The notes: a model not told the origin generated them from the sequence alone. DNA of 64,000 nt from Saccharothrix luteola (GCF_020859565.1 NZ_JAJHUO010000031.1:1-64000), one strand, 5' to 3'; shown: positions 53,767-62,863, counted from the stretch's first letter. Translations and numbers: made by a program.

Positions 53767-54306
53767 GTGTTCGAAACTTCCGACGAGCTCCGCAGTCTCC
53801 AGGTCCTGCTCGACACGTCGTTGGCCGGCTCCAGCAGCCATCTCAGGTCGATCATCCGGCCAGGTGAGAGCACCTTGGACGCCGAGCAGGTCGTCCGGGT
53901 CTGCCAAGGTATGTGCACCCTGGCCATCGCCACGGTCACGCGGAGCGGTGAGCCGCGCATCAGCGGCGCCGACGGGCATTTCCTGCACGGTCGTTGGATC
54001 GTGGGCACCGACCGTCAGGCCGCCAAAGCCCGTCATCTCGCGGCGCGGCCCGGGATCAGCGCGACCTTCATGCGCGGTGAGCTGCTCGGCATCTTCACGC
54101 ATGGACACGCCGTTCCGCTGAACCCGGAGGGGACGAGCAGCGACCCGACGTGGCCGACGATCCGCGACTACCTCGTGGACCACTACGACGGGGACGGCGA
54201 CGACCCGTTCTGGGACGAGAACGTCTGGTATCGCATCGACCCCACCTGGATGGTCGCCTACAGCACCGACCCCGTCGGGCTCCTCGAACAACAACCGCCG
54301 GCCTGA
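53767..54306 (+). CDS. Pyridoxamine 5'-phosphate oxidase-like FMN-binding protein
   Basis: 179 residues from GTG 53767 (VFETSDELRSLQ). The split-barrel pattern typical of the family is visible: LAIATVTRSGEPRISGADGH, WIVGTDRQAAKARHLAARPG and ISATFMRGELLGIFTHGHAV. These proteins bind FMN or F420 and reduce small substrates, or simply store the cofactor. It stands alone; the upstream in-frame part is opposite the membrane-protein gene and not coding. Confidence 0.82.
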   Translation: MFETSDELRSLQVLLDTSLAGSSSHLRSIIRPGESTLDAEQVVRVCQGMCTLAIATVTRSGEPRISGADGHFLHGRWIVGTDRQAAKARHLAARPGISATFMRGELLGIFTHGHAVPLNPEGTSSDPTWPTIRDYLVDHYDGDGDDPFWDENVWYRIDPTWMVAYSTDPVGLLEQQPPA

Positions 54307-54466
54307 AAGACCTCGAGCGGGTCCAGCTCAGGCCGTCACTCCGGGGCCAGCCGAGGTTGCCATCGTCGGGTGGCCGTGCGCCGCCGAACCACATGAGTCC
54401 ACGCCGTACCGGCCGAGATGACTTCTTGGCAGCGCAGATCCGGTGTCCGCGCGCTTTCCGAGTCGG

Positions 54467-54929
54467 TCAACCGGACCGAACAATCGCCTGCACGAGCGCG
54501 GATGCGGCCGCCGTGCGGTTGTCCTCGAGCGCGGCGATCGCTGCGGACAGCAGTTGCGCCAGCGGGTCCGAGTCGGGCAGCAGCGCGCGCAGTTGCCGGC
54601 ACGACTTGGCCGCGTAGTTCAGGTTGCCCACTTCGTGGTGTAGTTCGATCGCCCGCTTGAGGTGCGTCCCGGCCGGGCCGACTCGGCCGGCGTCCGACTC
54701 CAGGTCCGCCATCGAGTCGGCGACGTGCGCCAGCCCGTAGAGGTTGCCCGACCGGGTGTACAGCTCTTCGGCGTGCTGGTGGTAGCGCTTGGCCTCGACC
54801 GGCTCGCGCAGGGCTCGGCACGCCTGGCCGAGCAGGCTGGCGGTACTGGCGGTCCCGGTGTCGTCGCCGGGGAGCTCGTACAGCTCGAGTGCACGTAACC
54901 CGACGTCGAGGGCTCGGGGGTCGTGATCA
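54467..54929 (-). pseudogene. TPR-containing regulator C-terminal fragment
   Basis: On the minus strand ALDVGLRALELYELPGDDTG, KRYHQHAEELYTRSGNLYGL and RAIELHHEVGNLNYAAKSCR are tetratricopeptide-like repeats, as in the C-terminal part of NB-ARC or SARP-type regulators. No start is present; the frame begins at the edge of a phosphatase relic. It may belong with the NB-ARC relic at 55355-55600, with the phosphatase piece inserted between. Confidence 0.55.
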
Positions 54930-55300
54930 TGCGGCCCCCTGTCCCGTGTCGGCCACCGAGGTCAGGTGCCTGCCCCGCGGCGCGGTGATCGCCAGCAGTG
55001 CGATGTCGTCGTGGCCGCCTGCGCCGATCCACTGCTACACGACCATGTGCACGTGCTCGACGACCGCGTCGGAGGGCATCCCCGCGCACGCCGCGAGCAC
55101 CCGGTGCAGCCGGTCCTCGCCGAGCATCTCGCCGCCGCCGACCGGCCCGCCGACCGACTCGGTGATCCCGTCGGTGTACAGCAGGCCGGTCTCGCCCGGC
55201 GCCAAGCAGATCGACGAAGGAGCGTTGTGCGTACCGGAGGCGGGTTTGGTTCCAGTTCAGCATGCGCTCCAGCAGTTCGGTGATCGACCGCGTGCGGGAC
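54926..55300 (-). pseudogene. PP2C/SpoIIE phosphatase relic
   Basis: Reads RLRYAQRSFVDL, then after a one-base shift LAPGETGLLYTDGITESVGG, then VVEHVHMVV with an in-frame TAG, then GGHDDIALLAITAPRG. TDGITE and DDIALLAI carry the metal-binding aspartates of the SpoIIE/RsbU-type serine phosphatase fold. Frameshift plus stop make it a pseudogene. Confidence 0.65.
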
Positions 55301-55354
55301 CTTCCGCCCGTGGCCGAGCCATCCTCTGTGCGGTGGGTTCAGGAGGGCGCTGAC

Positions 55355-55600
55355 AGTTCATCAGCCGACTGGTGGCCCTGCCGTGCGCCGGTGAGAGCCA
55401 GCCGCTTCTCCAGCGTGATCGAGTAGGGCAGGGTCGCCGTCGGTGATGACCAGGCCTGTCAGGCTGTCGCGGCTGGTGACCACGACGACGCAACCCGGTG
55501 TCCCAGGTAGCAGGGCCGGCCAGGGCGGTCTTGCCGATCCCACCCATGCCGTCATGCGAAGAATCTCCGGCAATGACGTCGGCGACGAGCGTTTCGTCTA
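55355..55600 (-). pseudogene. NB-ARC/STAND regulator relic
   Basis: GMGGIGKTALAGPAT is the P-loop of an AfsR/NB-ARC-type ATPase; immediately afterwards, in another phase, LLPGTPGCVVVVTSRDSLTG is the sensor-strand region that normally lies some 80 residues later. The intervening part is deleted. The 195 bp up to the next gene hold nothing I can assign. Confidence 0.6.
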
Positions 55601-55795
55601 CTTTGGACGGTCCGGGTCGGGATCGTCGAAGGCGGGGAGCGGTTCGACGTCGTCACGTGGGAAGGGGCGGTCGGCGGTCCGAGCTACGGGCCGGCACGTC
55701 GTTCCGCCCCTCCCGACGTGGAGCGCTCGGAACTGCGGTGAGACCAGGGCAGGACGTGCGTGGCCGGGTCGACCGCGGTTCTCCGGGCAGGCGCG

Positions 55796-56902
55796 CTACA
55801 GCGGGGCGACCCAGTACGGGGTGACGGTCATCGTGCCGTTGCCCGCCGCTCCGTGCAGGGTGCCGCTGGTGGCGGTCGACAGGGTGTACCAGGATTCGAC
55901 GTAGTCCGGGTCGTCGGTCCACCAGTCGTCCGGCAGGGCGTTGATGATCGCGGTGACCAGCGGGATGTACGCGCCGCCATCGATGATGGTGAGCAACGCC
56001 TGGGTCAGTGCGAGGGCGAGGTCGCGGTAGTTGGTGCCGCCGTCCTCCTCCATCATGACGATGTCGGCGAGGTTGTACTTGTAGTCGGAGAAGTGGACCA
56101 GGAGCTGGTTGGGGTAGTAGGTCTTGCCGTCGTCGTCGAGGTAGGGGAGCTGGGTGGTGTCGACCTTGACCTTGCCGTCCAGGCCGAACCCGGCGCTGAT
56201 CGTGAAGATCTCCGCGTCGCCCTTGTGCCACGGCTCATGGTCGTCGTTCAGGCGGATCGACGTGACCTGCGTGGCCCAGTAGCCCGAGGCGGGGGTGACG
56301 GCGGCGCGTGCGGCGGCCGGGGACAGGCCGCGCTGCGCCAGGGTCGAGCGCAGCACCTCCGTGCCCTTGGCCAGCGCGGTCGCGGTGTCGACCTCGACCA
56401 GGTACACCGGGCGAGACGGCACGCGGTCGGCGGCCAGCGCGATCCGCCGGCCCGTGCGGTCGTAGGCCGTCACGGTCGTCGGCGTGTCGTCGGCGGGGGA
56501 GGACGCGATCAGTGGCGAGGCGCCGCGGCGCAGCGCGGCGGTCATGTCGGCGTGCGCGAGGCGGATGGTGAGCAGGGACGTGCCGTCCTGCGGCAGCGCC
56601 TTGGCCGCGAGGACATCCCGGTCGGCGTCACGCACGGCCCGGCCGAGCTCGGTACCTTCGGCGGCACGAGTCAGGAGCACGGGATCGGTCGAGGTGGCCG
56701 AGAGCAAACCGGACCGCCGGGCCTCGTCGGCGAACTCGCCCGCCAGCCGGGCGGCGATCCGGTCGGTGACCGCGGCGACGGAGCCCGCCGGGACGGTGGT
56801 CGTGGCCGGCGCGGCGTGCGCCGGGACGACCACCAGGCCGGCGGTGATCGCGAGGGCGCCGACCGTCGAGGCCAGTAATCGGGTGGGGTGCGACAACGAC
56901 AC
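55796..56902 (-). CDS. Secreted DUF3103 family protein
   Basis: 368 residues from GTG 56902. Signal peptide LLASTVGALAITAGLVVVPA, cleavage probably after AHA. The C-terminal half has the family pattern (HEPWHKGDAEIFTISAGFGL, DDDGKTYYPNQLLVHFSDYK and EEDGGTNYRDLALALTQ). The function of DUF3103 is unknown; acidic loops suggest metal binding. The first half (about residues 30-190) is a helical N-terminal region. Apparently monocistronic. Confidence 0.82.
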   Translation of the reverse strand: MSLSHPTRLLASTVGALAITAGLVVVPAHAAPATTTVPAGSVAAVTDRIAARLAGEFADEARRSGLLSATSTDPVLLTRAAEGTELGRAVRDADRDVLAAKALPQDGTSLLTIRLAHADMTAALRRGASPLIASSPADDTPTTVTAYDRTGRRIALAADRVPSRPVYLVEVDTATALAKGTEVLRSTLAQRGLSPAAARAAVTPASGYWATQVTSIRLNDDHEPWHKGDAEIFTISAGFGLDGKVKVDTTQLPYLDDDGKTYYPNQLLVHFSDYKYNLADIVMMEEDGGTNYRDLALALTQALLTIIDGGAYIPLVTAIINALPDDWWTDDPDYVESWYTLSTATSGTLHGAAGNGTMTVTPYWVAPL

Positions 56903-57245
56903 GGTCGTACCTGCCTTTACTCTGCGTGCAGGGGTGGGTGGGCAGAGTGACATCTGAAAGAATTACACGTATGTCCGTCGTCGGTTGTCAATGGGAAACC
57001 CGATGCCGCACCGCCCGCACGTAGGCAGTGCGGCATCGGAAGAGTGCGCGGAGCCGACCCGCGATCGAGTCGAGCACCCCCGTCCGCGTGAGGTGCGCGA
57101 GACAGGCGCTGTCGCCCAAGGTGACGGTCACGTGCATCCCGACGCGGCGGCGGTGCGGGCGGCGATGGCGAGGACCGCCGCGACGTCGCCGGCGCGGTCG
57201 ACATCCCCGGTCTTGGTGACGGGGTCCTGTTCGGGGCCGCCGCCG
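56903..57245. other. Intergenic stretch, nothing supported
   Basis: About 340 bases upstream of the DUF3103 gene. The first 80 are AT-richer (TGAAAGAATTACACGTATG region) and probably hold its promoter; the remainder has no recognisable product in any frame. Confidence 0.5.
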
Positions 57246-57418
57246 TCAGTCCCGCGGTGCCAGGTAGCCCCGGGAGAACGCGGCGGCCACGGCGGCTGCC
57301 CGGTCGTTGACGCCCAGCTTGGCGTACACGTGCGGCAGGTGGGTCTTGACCGTCGTCTCGCTGATGAACAGCCGCTTGGCCGCCTCGCGGTTCGTCGAGC
57401 CGCGGGCGATCAGCTCCA
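57246..57418 (-). pseudogene. LuxR-type HTH C-terminal fragment
   Basis: LDLLELIARGSTNREAAKRL and FISETTVKTHLPHVYAKLGV form a complete LuxR helix-turn-helix, followed by RAAAVAAAFSRGYLAPRD and a stop. The receiver domain expected before it is missing; the sequence upstream is an oppositely oriented Hint fragment. Confidence 0.75.
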
Positions 57419-57650
57419 AGAGGTCGAGACCGGCGACAAGGTCAAAGCCACCGACCTCACCACCGGCCGCGACGTCGTCGCCACCGTCGTCCACATCGAC
57501 GAAGCTGACATGACCCGCCTCACCGTCACCGCCGACGACGGCACCACCGGCACCACCTCCTGGCACCCCGTCTGGTCGGCTGCGGAGGGACGCTTCGTCA
57601 ACATCGGCGACCTCAAGCCTGGCCGGAGCCTCACGTCGGCGGACGACGGA
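57419..57650 (+). pseudogene. Hint (pretoxin) domain fragment
   Basis: VETGDKVKATDLTTGRDVVA, VTADDGTTGTTSWHPVWSA and FVNIGDLKPGRSLTSADDGG are N-terminal and middle strands of a Hint domain as found in polymorphic toxins, including the TxxHP block (SWHPVW). The start and the cleavage end (VHNC type) are absent. It complements the C-terminal Hint piece at 39478, though whether both came from one gene is unknown. Confidence 0.65.
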
Positions 57651-57719
57651 GGTCGAGGTCCTGAACCGAACCACGCTCAGGGGGCGGATTACCACGCCCA
57701 CCGCGACCTGGGCGGCGGA

Positions 57720-58272
57720 GTGGGCGTACAGGCCGGCTTCGACTTCTGCCTTCACGGGTACGCGCCGAGCGATCTGTCGGCGTTCGCCGAAGTCGCCGGT
57801 GAGTGCGGCCTCTACGTCGACCACTTCGAGGAAGAGGACGATCCGGATGACGAGGAGGTCCCGCCTCCGGCGGGGCACGACTTCTGGGCGTCGGTCCGTG
57901 CTGCGGTCGAGGCGTCGGCCGAGCCGGTGCTGCTGGTGGAGCGGCGGGCCCGCGGGTCTTACGGGGAGGATTGGTTCCTGGTCGGTGCGGAGGATCTCGA
58001 GGACGTGGTGTCCGGACTCCGAGCCGGCGCGCAGGTGTTGGTCTACCCCGGCTTGGAGGTGACCACCACGACCCCGGGCGAGCTTGTCGAGTCGGTTGCC
58101 TCGTCGGTCGGGTCGTCGTCGAGCATCGTGCTCTTCCTCCGGCCACGACCGCTGCCGCAGGTGGACTACCTCAGGTTGAGCGCAGGGCTGGGTTCGACGG
58201 TCCCGGAGGCGTTCGTGGAAGCGGAGGGAGTGGGCTACTTCCTGGATCCCGATGTGGAGGCGACCGACACCC
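57720..58272 (+). CDS. Acidic protein of unknown function, 3' end cut by IS-A
   Basis: The frame is open through the Hint fragment; GTG 57720 is the first sensible start. About 184 residues remain: FDFCLHGYAPSDLSAFAEVA, an acidic stretch (DHFEEEDDPDDEEVPPP), GYLDP-like strands and EAFVEAEGVGYFLDPDVEAT, after which an IS-A tip adds CLPRMSFVQVGRQGGTR and a stop. Unknown family. Its place directly after a Hint fragment suggests an immunity protein, with the toxin module deleted between them (inference). Confidence 0.5.
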
Positions 58273-58520
58273 GCTGCTTGCCGAGAATGTCGTTCGTGCA
58301 GGTCGGCCGGCAGGGTGGTACTCGTTGAGGATGCCGCCCAGTCGTTGCCGTCGGCGGATGTCGAGGCGGGCGACGGTCGCTTGGTCGGTGTGGGCTGGTG
58401 GCAGGGCGCGTAGTGGTTGTGCGCGGGAGGCGGACTCCGCTGAGGACGACCTGGATGCCCGCGTCGGCGAGGGCGGAGGCGAACAGGGCGGGGAACTCGC
58501 CGTCCCGGTCGAGGTTCAGG
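58273..58520 (-). mobile_element. IS-A fragment with internal deletion
   Basis: The left tip (TGCTTGCCGAGAATGTCG) is followed by the transposase C-terminal coding region, then a deletion that removes the catalytic Glu region, then LDRDGEFPALFASALADAGI and VVLSGVRLPR. The right part is missing. Confidence 0.75.
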
Positions 58521-58590
58521 GACACCCACGCTGTTCTGCCGGCGGTGAACCCGGCCCGCCAGTGCTCGTCGGTCACTACGGTCCAGCCTC

Positions 58591-59316
58591 ATGATGACGA
58601 TTTCAACGCGCACGGTCGAGTACCCGGCCGACGGTCTGACGATGGTCGGGCACCTCGCGCTCCCGGCCGGTGTCGACCGCCGGCCCGCGGTGCTGCTCGG
58701 GCCAGAGGGCGTGGGGCTCAGCGACGTGGAGCGCCGCCGGGCCGATGCGCTCGCCGAGCTGGGATACGTAGCGCTGGCCTTCGACCTCCACGGCGGGCGC
58801 TACCTGGGCGACCCCGAGGAGATGCTGGCCCGCTGCTTGCCACTGCTCGCCGACCCCGACCGTATGCGGGGCATCGGTCACGCGGCGCTCGACGTGTTGC
58901 GTGCCGAACCGCGGACCGACCCGGACCGGGTCGCCGCCGTCGGCTACGGCACCGGGGGCGCCATCGGGCTGGAACTCGGGCGCGATGGCGTCAACCTGCG
59001 CGCGATCGGGACAGTCAACGCACTGACCACGGGCCGACCGGGCGAGGCGGCGCGCATTCGCTGCCCGGTGTGGGCCGGGGTCGGGTCGGAAGACCCGATC
59101 ATGCCGCCCGCGCAACGGGACGCGTTCACCGCCGAGATGCAGGCCGCCGGCGTCGACTGGCGCCTCGTGGTCTACGGCGGCGCCTTGCACGCCTTCCACC
59201 ACCCGCCGGTCGACCACCCCGTGCTCCCCGGCGTCGGCTATCACCCACGGCACGCGCAGCGCGCCTGGAATGACGTCGTCGACCTGCTCGCCGAATGCCT
59301 GCCTGTGGCGGAGTGA
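58591..59316 (+). CDS. Dienelactone hydrolase family protein
   Basis: 241 residues. Overall alpha/beta hydrolase fold of the dienelactone hydrolase family: VEYPADGLTMVGHLALP, AVLLGPEGVGLSDVERRRAD, the nucleophile-elbow position in AAVGYGTGGAIG, the acid in GVGSEDPIMPP and the His in GALHAFHHP. At the elbow the usual Cys (as in GYCFGG) is replaced by Gly, so the standard nucleophile is missing and activity is uncertain. The start is at 58591 or, skipping one codon, 58594. IS remnants flank it on both sides. Confidence 0.82.
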   Translation: MMTISTRTVEYPADGLTMVGHLALPAGVDRRPAVLLGPEGVGLSDVERRRADALAELGYVALAFDLHGGRYLGDPEEMLARCLPLLADPDRMRGIGHAALDVLRAEPRTDPDRVAAVGYGTGGAIGLELGRDGVNLRAIGTVNALTTGRPGEAARIRCPVWAGVGSEDPIMPPAQRDAFTAEMQAAGVDWRLVVYGGALHAFHHPPVDHPVLPGVGYHPRHAQRAWNDVVDLLAECLPVAE

Positions 59317-59342
59317 TCTGGTCAGGCCGGACTCGGGCACCC

Positions 59343-59515
59343 TGTGCCTGCCGAGAACGTCGTCCGTGCAGGTCGGTTTGGGGGTGCTGCTCTCCCTGAG
59401 CAGACGCACCGGGATGAGTGATCATCCGGCAACCCGACTCCGCACAACCAGGTGAGGTCACTCGGAACGTGATCTGGCGGCGTGCGAGGAGATTTCGGTG
59501 CCGGCGCAGCACTGT
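59343..59515 (-). mobile_element. IS-A fragment, tip plus internal piece
   Basis: The left tip TGTGCCTGCCGAGAACGTCG is followed by unrelated bases and then by a piece like 2350-2400 of IS-A (minus strand ETVLRRHRNLLARRQ against ETVLRWHRDLLARRH). Heavily decayed. Confidence 0.55.
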
Positions 59516-59943
59516 CTCCGGTGGACACCCTCGCAGTTGGTCGGCACCACGACCGTGGCTCAACCACGAGGTGCTTGGTCACCAATCTGGGTGAAGACGG
59601 GGGTCTGCCGCGACACCGTCGGGTGATCGTTGGTTTGGCCAGTGCCCCGTGCTCAGGGTGACTGTTAGCTTCCGGACGGTGACAGACCGGTGGGCGTGTG
59701 GTGATGGAGGAGCAGGCGTCCGGCGTGTGCCTCGGCACGCGCTCGGTGGCCGTTCCGAAGGCCGTGTCCAGCCCTGCGCGCAGGCCTCGACCGACCGGCG
59801 GGGGCTTCCGGGCCGCAGTCCTGTGGGTTGTCAACCGTCATGGGTAACCGGGTCCGCCTGTTCTCCGGGCCGTCCCGTCTGTGCCTCCGGATGTCCGGAC
59901 AGTGTCACGTGCAGCAGCGCAACGATTCAAGGGAGCGTTCGGA
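59516..59943. other. Upstream region of the calerythrin-like gene, no supported gene
   Basis: About 430 bases. No frame gives a recognisable product. The promoter of the EF-hand gene is presumably in the last 150 bases, and AAGGGAG at 59928-59934 is its ribosome site. Confidence 0.5.
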
Positions 59944-60486
59944 ATGGTCATGCCCACTGCGGTCAACAACGATCGGCTCAAGAAGCGCTTCCAGAAGTGG
60001 GACGTCAACGCGAACGGCACCGTTGAGAAGTCCGATTTCCGGGCCGAGGCCGAGCGCATCATCGAGGCGTTCGGCGAGGACGCGACGTCGCCACAGGCGC
60101 GTGCTCTGATCGACGCGTACCTCGCGATGTTCGACTTCTTCGCGAGCAAGACCGGTGTGGGCGCCGACGGCGCGATGACCGAGGAGCAGTTCGTGGGTGT
60201 CTTCGAGGCGGCAGTGCACGCCGAGGGCGATGCCGGCTTCAACCGCGTGATCCGGCCGACGGTCGCGGCCATGGTAGGGCTGTGCGACACCGACGGGGAC
60301 GGCGAGTTGAGCCCCGGCGAGTTCCGCAAGTGGCTGGAGGCCATCGGCGTCGACGCCTCGTCGGCGACGGAGTCGTTCCAGCTGATCGACACCAGCGGCA
60401 ACGGCAAGTTGACCGTGGCCGAAGTGGTGAACGCCGTCCGCGCCTACCTCTTCGGCACGCTGGACGTTCCACTGCTCGGTCACTGA
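59944..60486 (+). CDS. Calerythrin-like EF-hand calcium-binding protein
   Basis: 180 residues, the size of calerythrin of Saccharopolyspora and relatives. Three canonical EF-hand loops are visible: DVNANGTVEKSDF near residue 21, DTDGDGELSPGEF near 118 and DTSGNGKLTVAEV near 152, each with Asp or Asn at positions 1, 3 and 5 and Glu or Asp at 12. A fourth degenerate hand lies around ASKTGVGADGAMTEEQF. The protein should buffer or sense cytoplasmic Ca2+. The ATG at 59944 is used; ATG at 59950 is two codons later. Confidence 0.88.
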   Translation: MVMPTAVNNDRLKKRFQKWDVNANGTVEKSDFRAEAERIIEAFGEDATSPQARALIDAYLAMFDFFASKTGVGADGAMTEEQFVGVFEAAVHAEGDAGFNRVIRPTVAAMVGLCDTDGDGELSPGEFRKWLEAIGVDASSATESFQLIDTSGNGKLTVAEVVNAVRAYLFGTLDVPLLGH

Positions 60487-60840
60487 TCTCGGCACGAGGT
60501 GGTGCGCCCCGCTTTCCGGGGCGCGCCACGGCTCGGGCGCGGTGTGCTGGGCTCGCACCGGCCCATCAGCCTGGACGTACCTCGAATCGTCCGCTGGTCC
60601 GTCCGCGTCGATCATGCGAATCGGAACGTCGTCCCGTTCGGCCTGGAACTTCAAGGCACATCGTCGGGTGCGGAGATCGACGGAGCGGTCGGGGACCCGG
60701 AAAGCCGCTGCGGTGCGGGCCCGGATCCGGTGTTCCGGCGCTGATGCCCGGCCGCCTACCAGAGCCTGCTACCGGAACAGTCCGGGCGATCGATCAGGAC
60801 GCCGTTCAGCAGCCCCGCACGGCGGGGCTTGGAGGAGGAC
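60487..60840. other. Intergenic stretch, no supported gene
   Basis: About 350 bases between the EF-hand and flavoprotein genes. A stem-like GC stretch (GTGCGCCCCGC and GGGGCGCGCCAC) just after the EF-hand stop may terminate transcription. The rest is unassigned. Confidence 0.45.
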
Positions 60841-62022
60841 ATGGTGCTTGACTCCCAGATCCCGGGCCAAGTGGAGTTGGTGCGGCGTGCGTCGGAGTTG
60901 GTGCCCGTGCTGCGGTCACACGCCACGTGGACGGAGGAGAACCGGCGGCTGCACGAGGAGTCGGTCGAGGCGCTGACCGCGGCCGGTGTCTTCAAGTTGC
61001 GGCTGCCCCGGCGTTACGGTGGCTATGAGCGCGATACCCGAACGCTGGTCGAGGTGGCCGCGGAACTCGCGCGGGGCGACGGTTCGACGGCGTGGACGGC
61101 GTCGGTGTACGGGATCGCGGGCTGGATGGCCTGCATGTTCCCCGACGAGGTGCAGGACGAGGTCTTCAGCACCCCCGACGTCCGGGTGTGCGGGACGCTG
61201 AGCCCATCGGGCATGGCCATCCCGACCGACGGCGGCCTGGTGCTCAACGGCAAGTGGGGATTCATCACCGGCGCCTGGCACAGCCAATGGCAGGTCGTGG
61301 TCGCCGTGACACCCGTCGACGGCGGGCACCAGCCGATCCTGGGCATGGTGCCGATGTCGGAGTTGCAGATCGTCGACGACTGGCACACCAGTGGGCTCAG
61401 CGGAACCGGCAGCGTGACCACCGTGGCGCGGGACGTGTTCCTCCCGGCCGAGCGCGTGTTGTCGATGGGCGCGGTGCTGGCCGGGCAGTACGGTTCAGCG
61501 CACCACGCGGACAGCCCGGTCTACCGCACGCCGCTGCTGCCGACCGCCGCCGCGTCGTCGGTCGGCGCGGTGGTGGGCATGGCCAAGGCCGCGATGGATG
61601 CCTTCCTCGAACGCCTGCCCGGTCGCGGGATCACCTACACCGGCTACGCCAGCCAGGCCGAGGCCCCGGTCACCCACTTCCAGGTCGCCGAGGCGGCGTT
61701 GCTGATCGACGAGGCGGAGTTCCACGCCCGTCGGCTGGCGTCCCAGGTGGACGGCAAGGGAATCGACGGCTCCGCCTGGACGCTCGCGGAACGCGTGCGG
61801 GCCCGTGCCGACATGGGCCGGGTGTGCCAGTTGGCCAAGCAGGCCGTCGACGTCCTCAACACCGCCGGCGGCGGATCCTCGATCCACCGTTCGGTCCCGA
61901 TCCAGCGGATCGCGCGCGACGTGCAGGCGGTGAATCTGCACGCCCTGATGCACCCGAACACCAACATGGAGCTCTACGGCCGGATCCTGTGCGGCCAGGA
62001 CCCCAACACCCTCTACATCTGA
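60841..62022 (+). CDS. Acyl-CoA dehydrogenase-fold flavoprotein monooxygenase
   Basis: 393 residues. N-terminal helices (LVPVLRSHATWTEENRRLHE), the substrate-loop FKLRLPRRYGGYERDTRTLV, a mid beta domain (LNGKWGFITGAWHSQWQVVV) and C-terminal helix bundle ending GGGSSIHRSVPIQRIARDVQ. This is the group D two-component monooxygenase subfamily (HpaB/HsaA-like or polyketide hydroxylase), which uses reduced flavin from a separate reductase. No reductase gene is next to it. The ATG at 60841 follows GGAGGAGGAC. Confidence 0.86.
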   Translation: MVLDSQIPGQVELVRRASELVPVLRSHATWTEENRRLHEESVEALTAAGVFKLRLPRRYGGYERDTRTLVEVAAELARGDGSTAWTASVYGIAGWMACMFPDEVQDEVFSTPDVRVCGTLSPSGMAIPTDGGLVLNGKWGFITGAWHSQWQVVVAVTPVDGGHQPILGMVPMSELQIVDDWHTSGLSGTGSVTTVARDVFLPAERVLSMGAVLAGQYGSAHHADSPVYRTPLLPTAAASSVGAVVGMAKAAMDAFLERLPGRGITYTGYASQAEAPVTHFQVAEAALLIDEAEFHARRLASQVDGKGIDGSAWTLAERVRARADMGRVCQLAKQAVDVLNTAGGGSSIHRSVPIQRIARDVQAVNLHALMHPNTNMELYGRILCGQDPNTLYI

Positions 62023-62109
62023 ACCGCTGGCCGACACCTCGCTTCCGGGCGTTCGCGCCGCAGTGACTCGACGGAAGTCATCGGCCGCCGGCACCTTCGT
62101 GCCTATGGG

Positions 62110-62290
62110 TGTGGTCAGGTGAGAGGGCCGAGGAACCACTCGCCGGGCGTGGGGGTCGTCGCTCATGACGAAGTCCTCGGAGGCCCGGCACACCTCGTCG
62201 TGCGAGAGCACGCCGTTGCCTGAGGACGCCGCCCGGTCGATGCCCTGCGTGCGGACCCTGAAGCGCTCGGTCCAGGGCCGAATGCCAGGG
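62110..62290 (-). pseudogene. EF-hand protein relic
   Basis: Minus strand: RFRVRTQGIDRAASSGNGVL, then SHDEVCRASEDFVMSDDPHA, resembles the last EF-hand and the DFYxSDDPDAPG-type tail of calerythrin-like proteins, with loop residues eroded. No start is present; the frame to its right (62295-62470, ADLIRQIQHARPVPVTALRN) is unassigned. Confidence 0.45.
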
Positions 62291-62519
62291 GGTGTTGCGC
62301 AGGGCGGTGACAGGAACGGGCCGGGCGTGCTGGATCTGGCGAATGAGGTCGGCGACCGGCACGGGGGCGACACCCGTGATGCGAGTACGCCCGGCACCAA
62401 GGCGCAGCCCGGGCGCTCGCAGGGCAACCGGATCACTGATCATCAGGGTGCGACCAAGTTGGTCGGGAACTGAGGTTCCCCGGCGACCCGAGGCGGTTGT
62501 TGCCGGGGTCAGGGGGTGA

Positions 62520-62735
62520 TGCCGGGATGGCGGTCGGTTCGGCTCGGACGGTGTGCCAGGCGGTTTCGTACTCGCCCGGGCTGAGCCGGGCGAGCTCCTT
62601 CTGGATGCAATCGGTGTCGCAGAATCCGTCGATGTAGCGGAAGAGCCAGGCGAAGCGCGTCGATGGGAAGTCGGTGCAGCAGTGCCGCGAGGATGCTCGG
62701 TCGCCGGGAGAGAACCGCGCAGCACAGCACCGATG
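62520..62735 (-). mobile_element. Mixed IS debris
   Basis: Minus strand 62660-62735 reads ILAALLHRLPIDALRLALPL, like the IS-A transposase N-terminus; 62530-62660 reads FRYIDGFCDTDCIQKELARL and SPGEYETAWHT, like the end of an IS3-family transposase. Both are short and joined in an abnormal way. Confidence 0.55.
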
Positions 62736-62863
62736 CCTCTCCGTCCCACCAAGATCTGATACAGGTACCGAGGACGGCAGCGCGGGAACGCCCGCGGCGG
62801 CGGGTGGCAATCAGTTCCGTGCGAACCGACAGCGTCCCAGTGACGCGCAGGAGGAGTCCCCCG

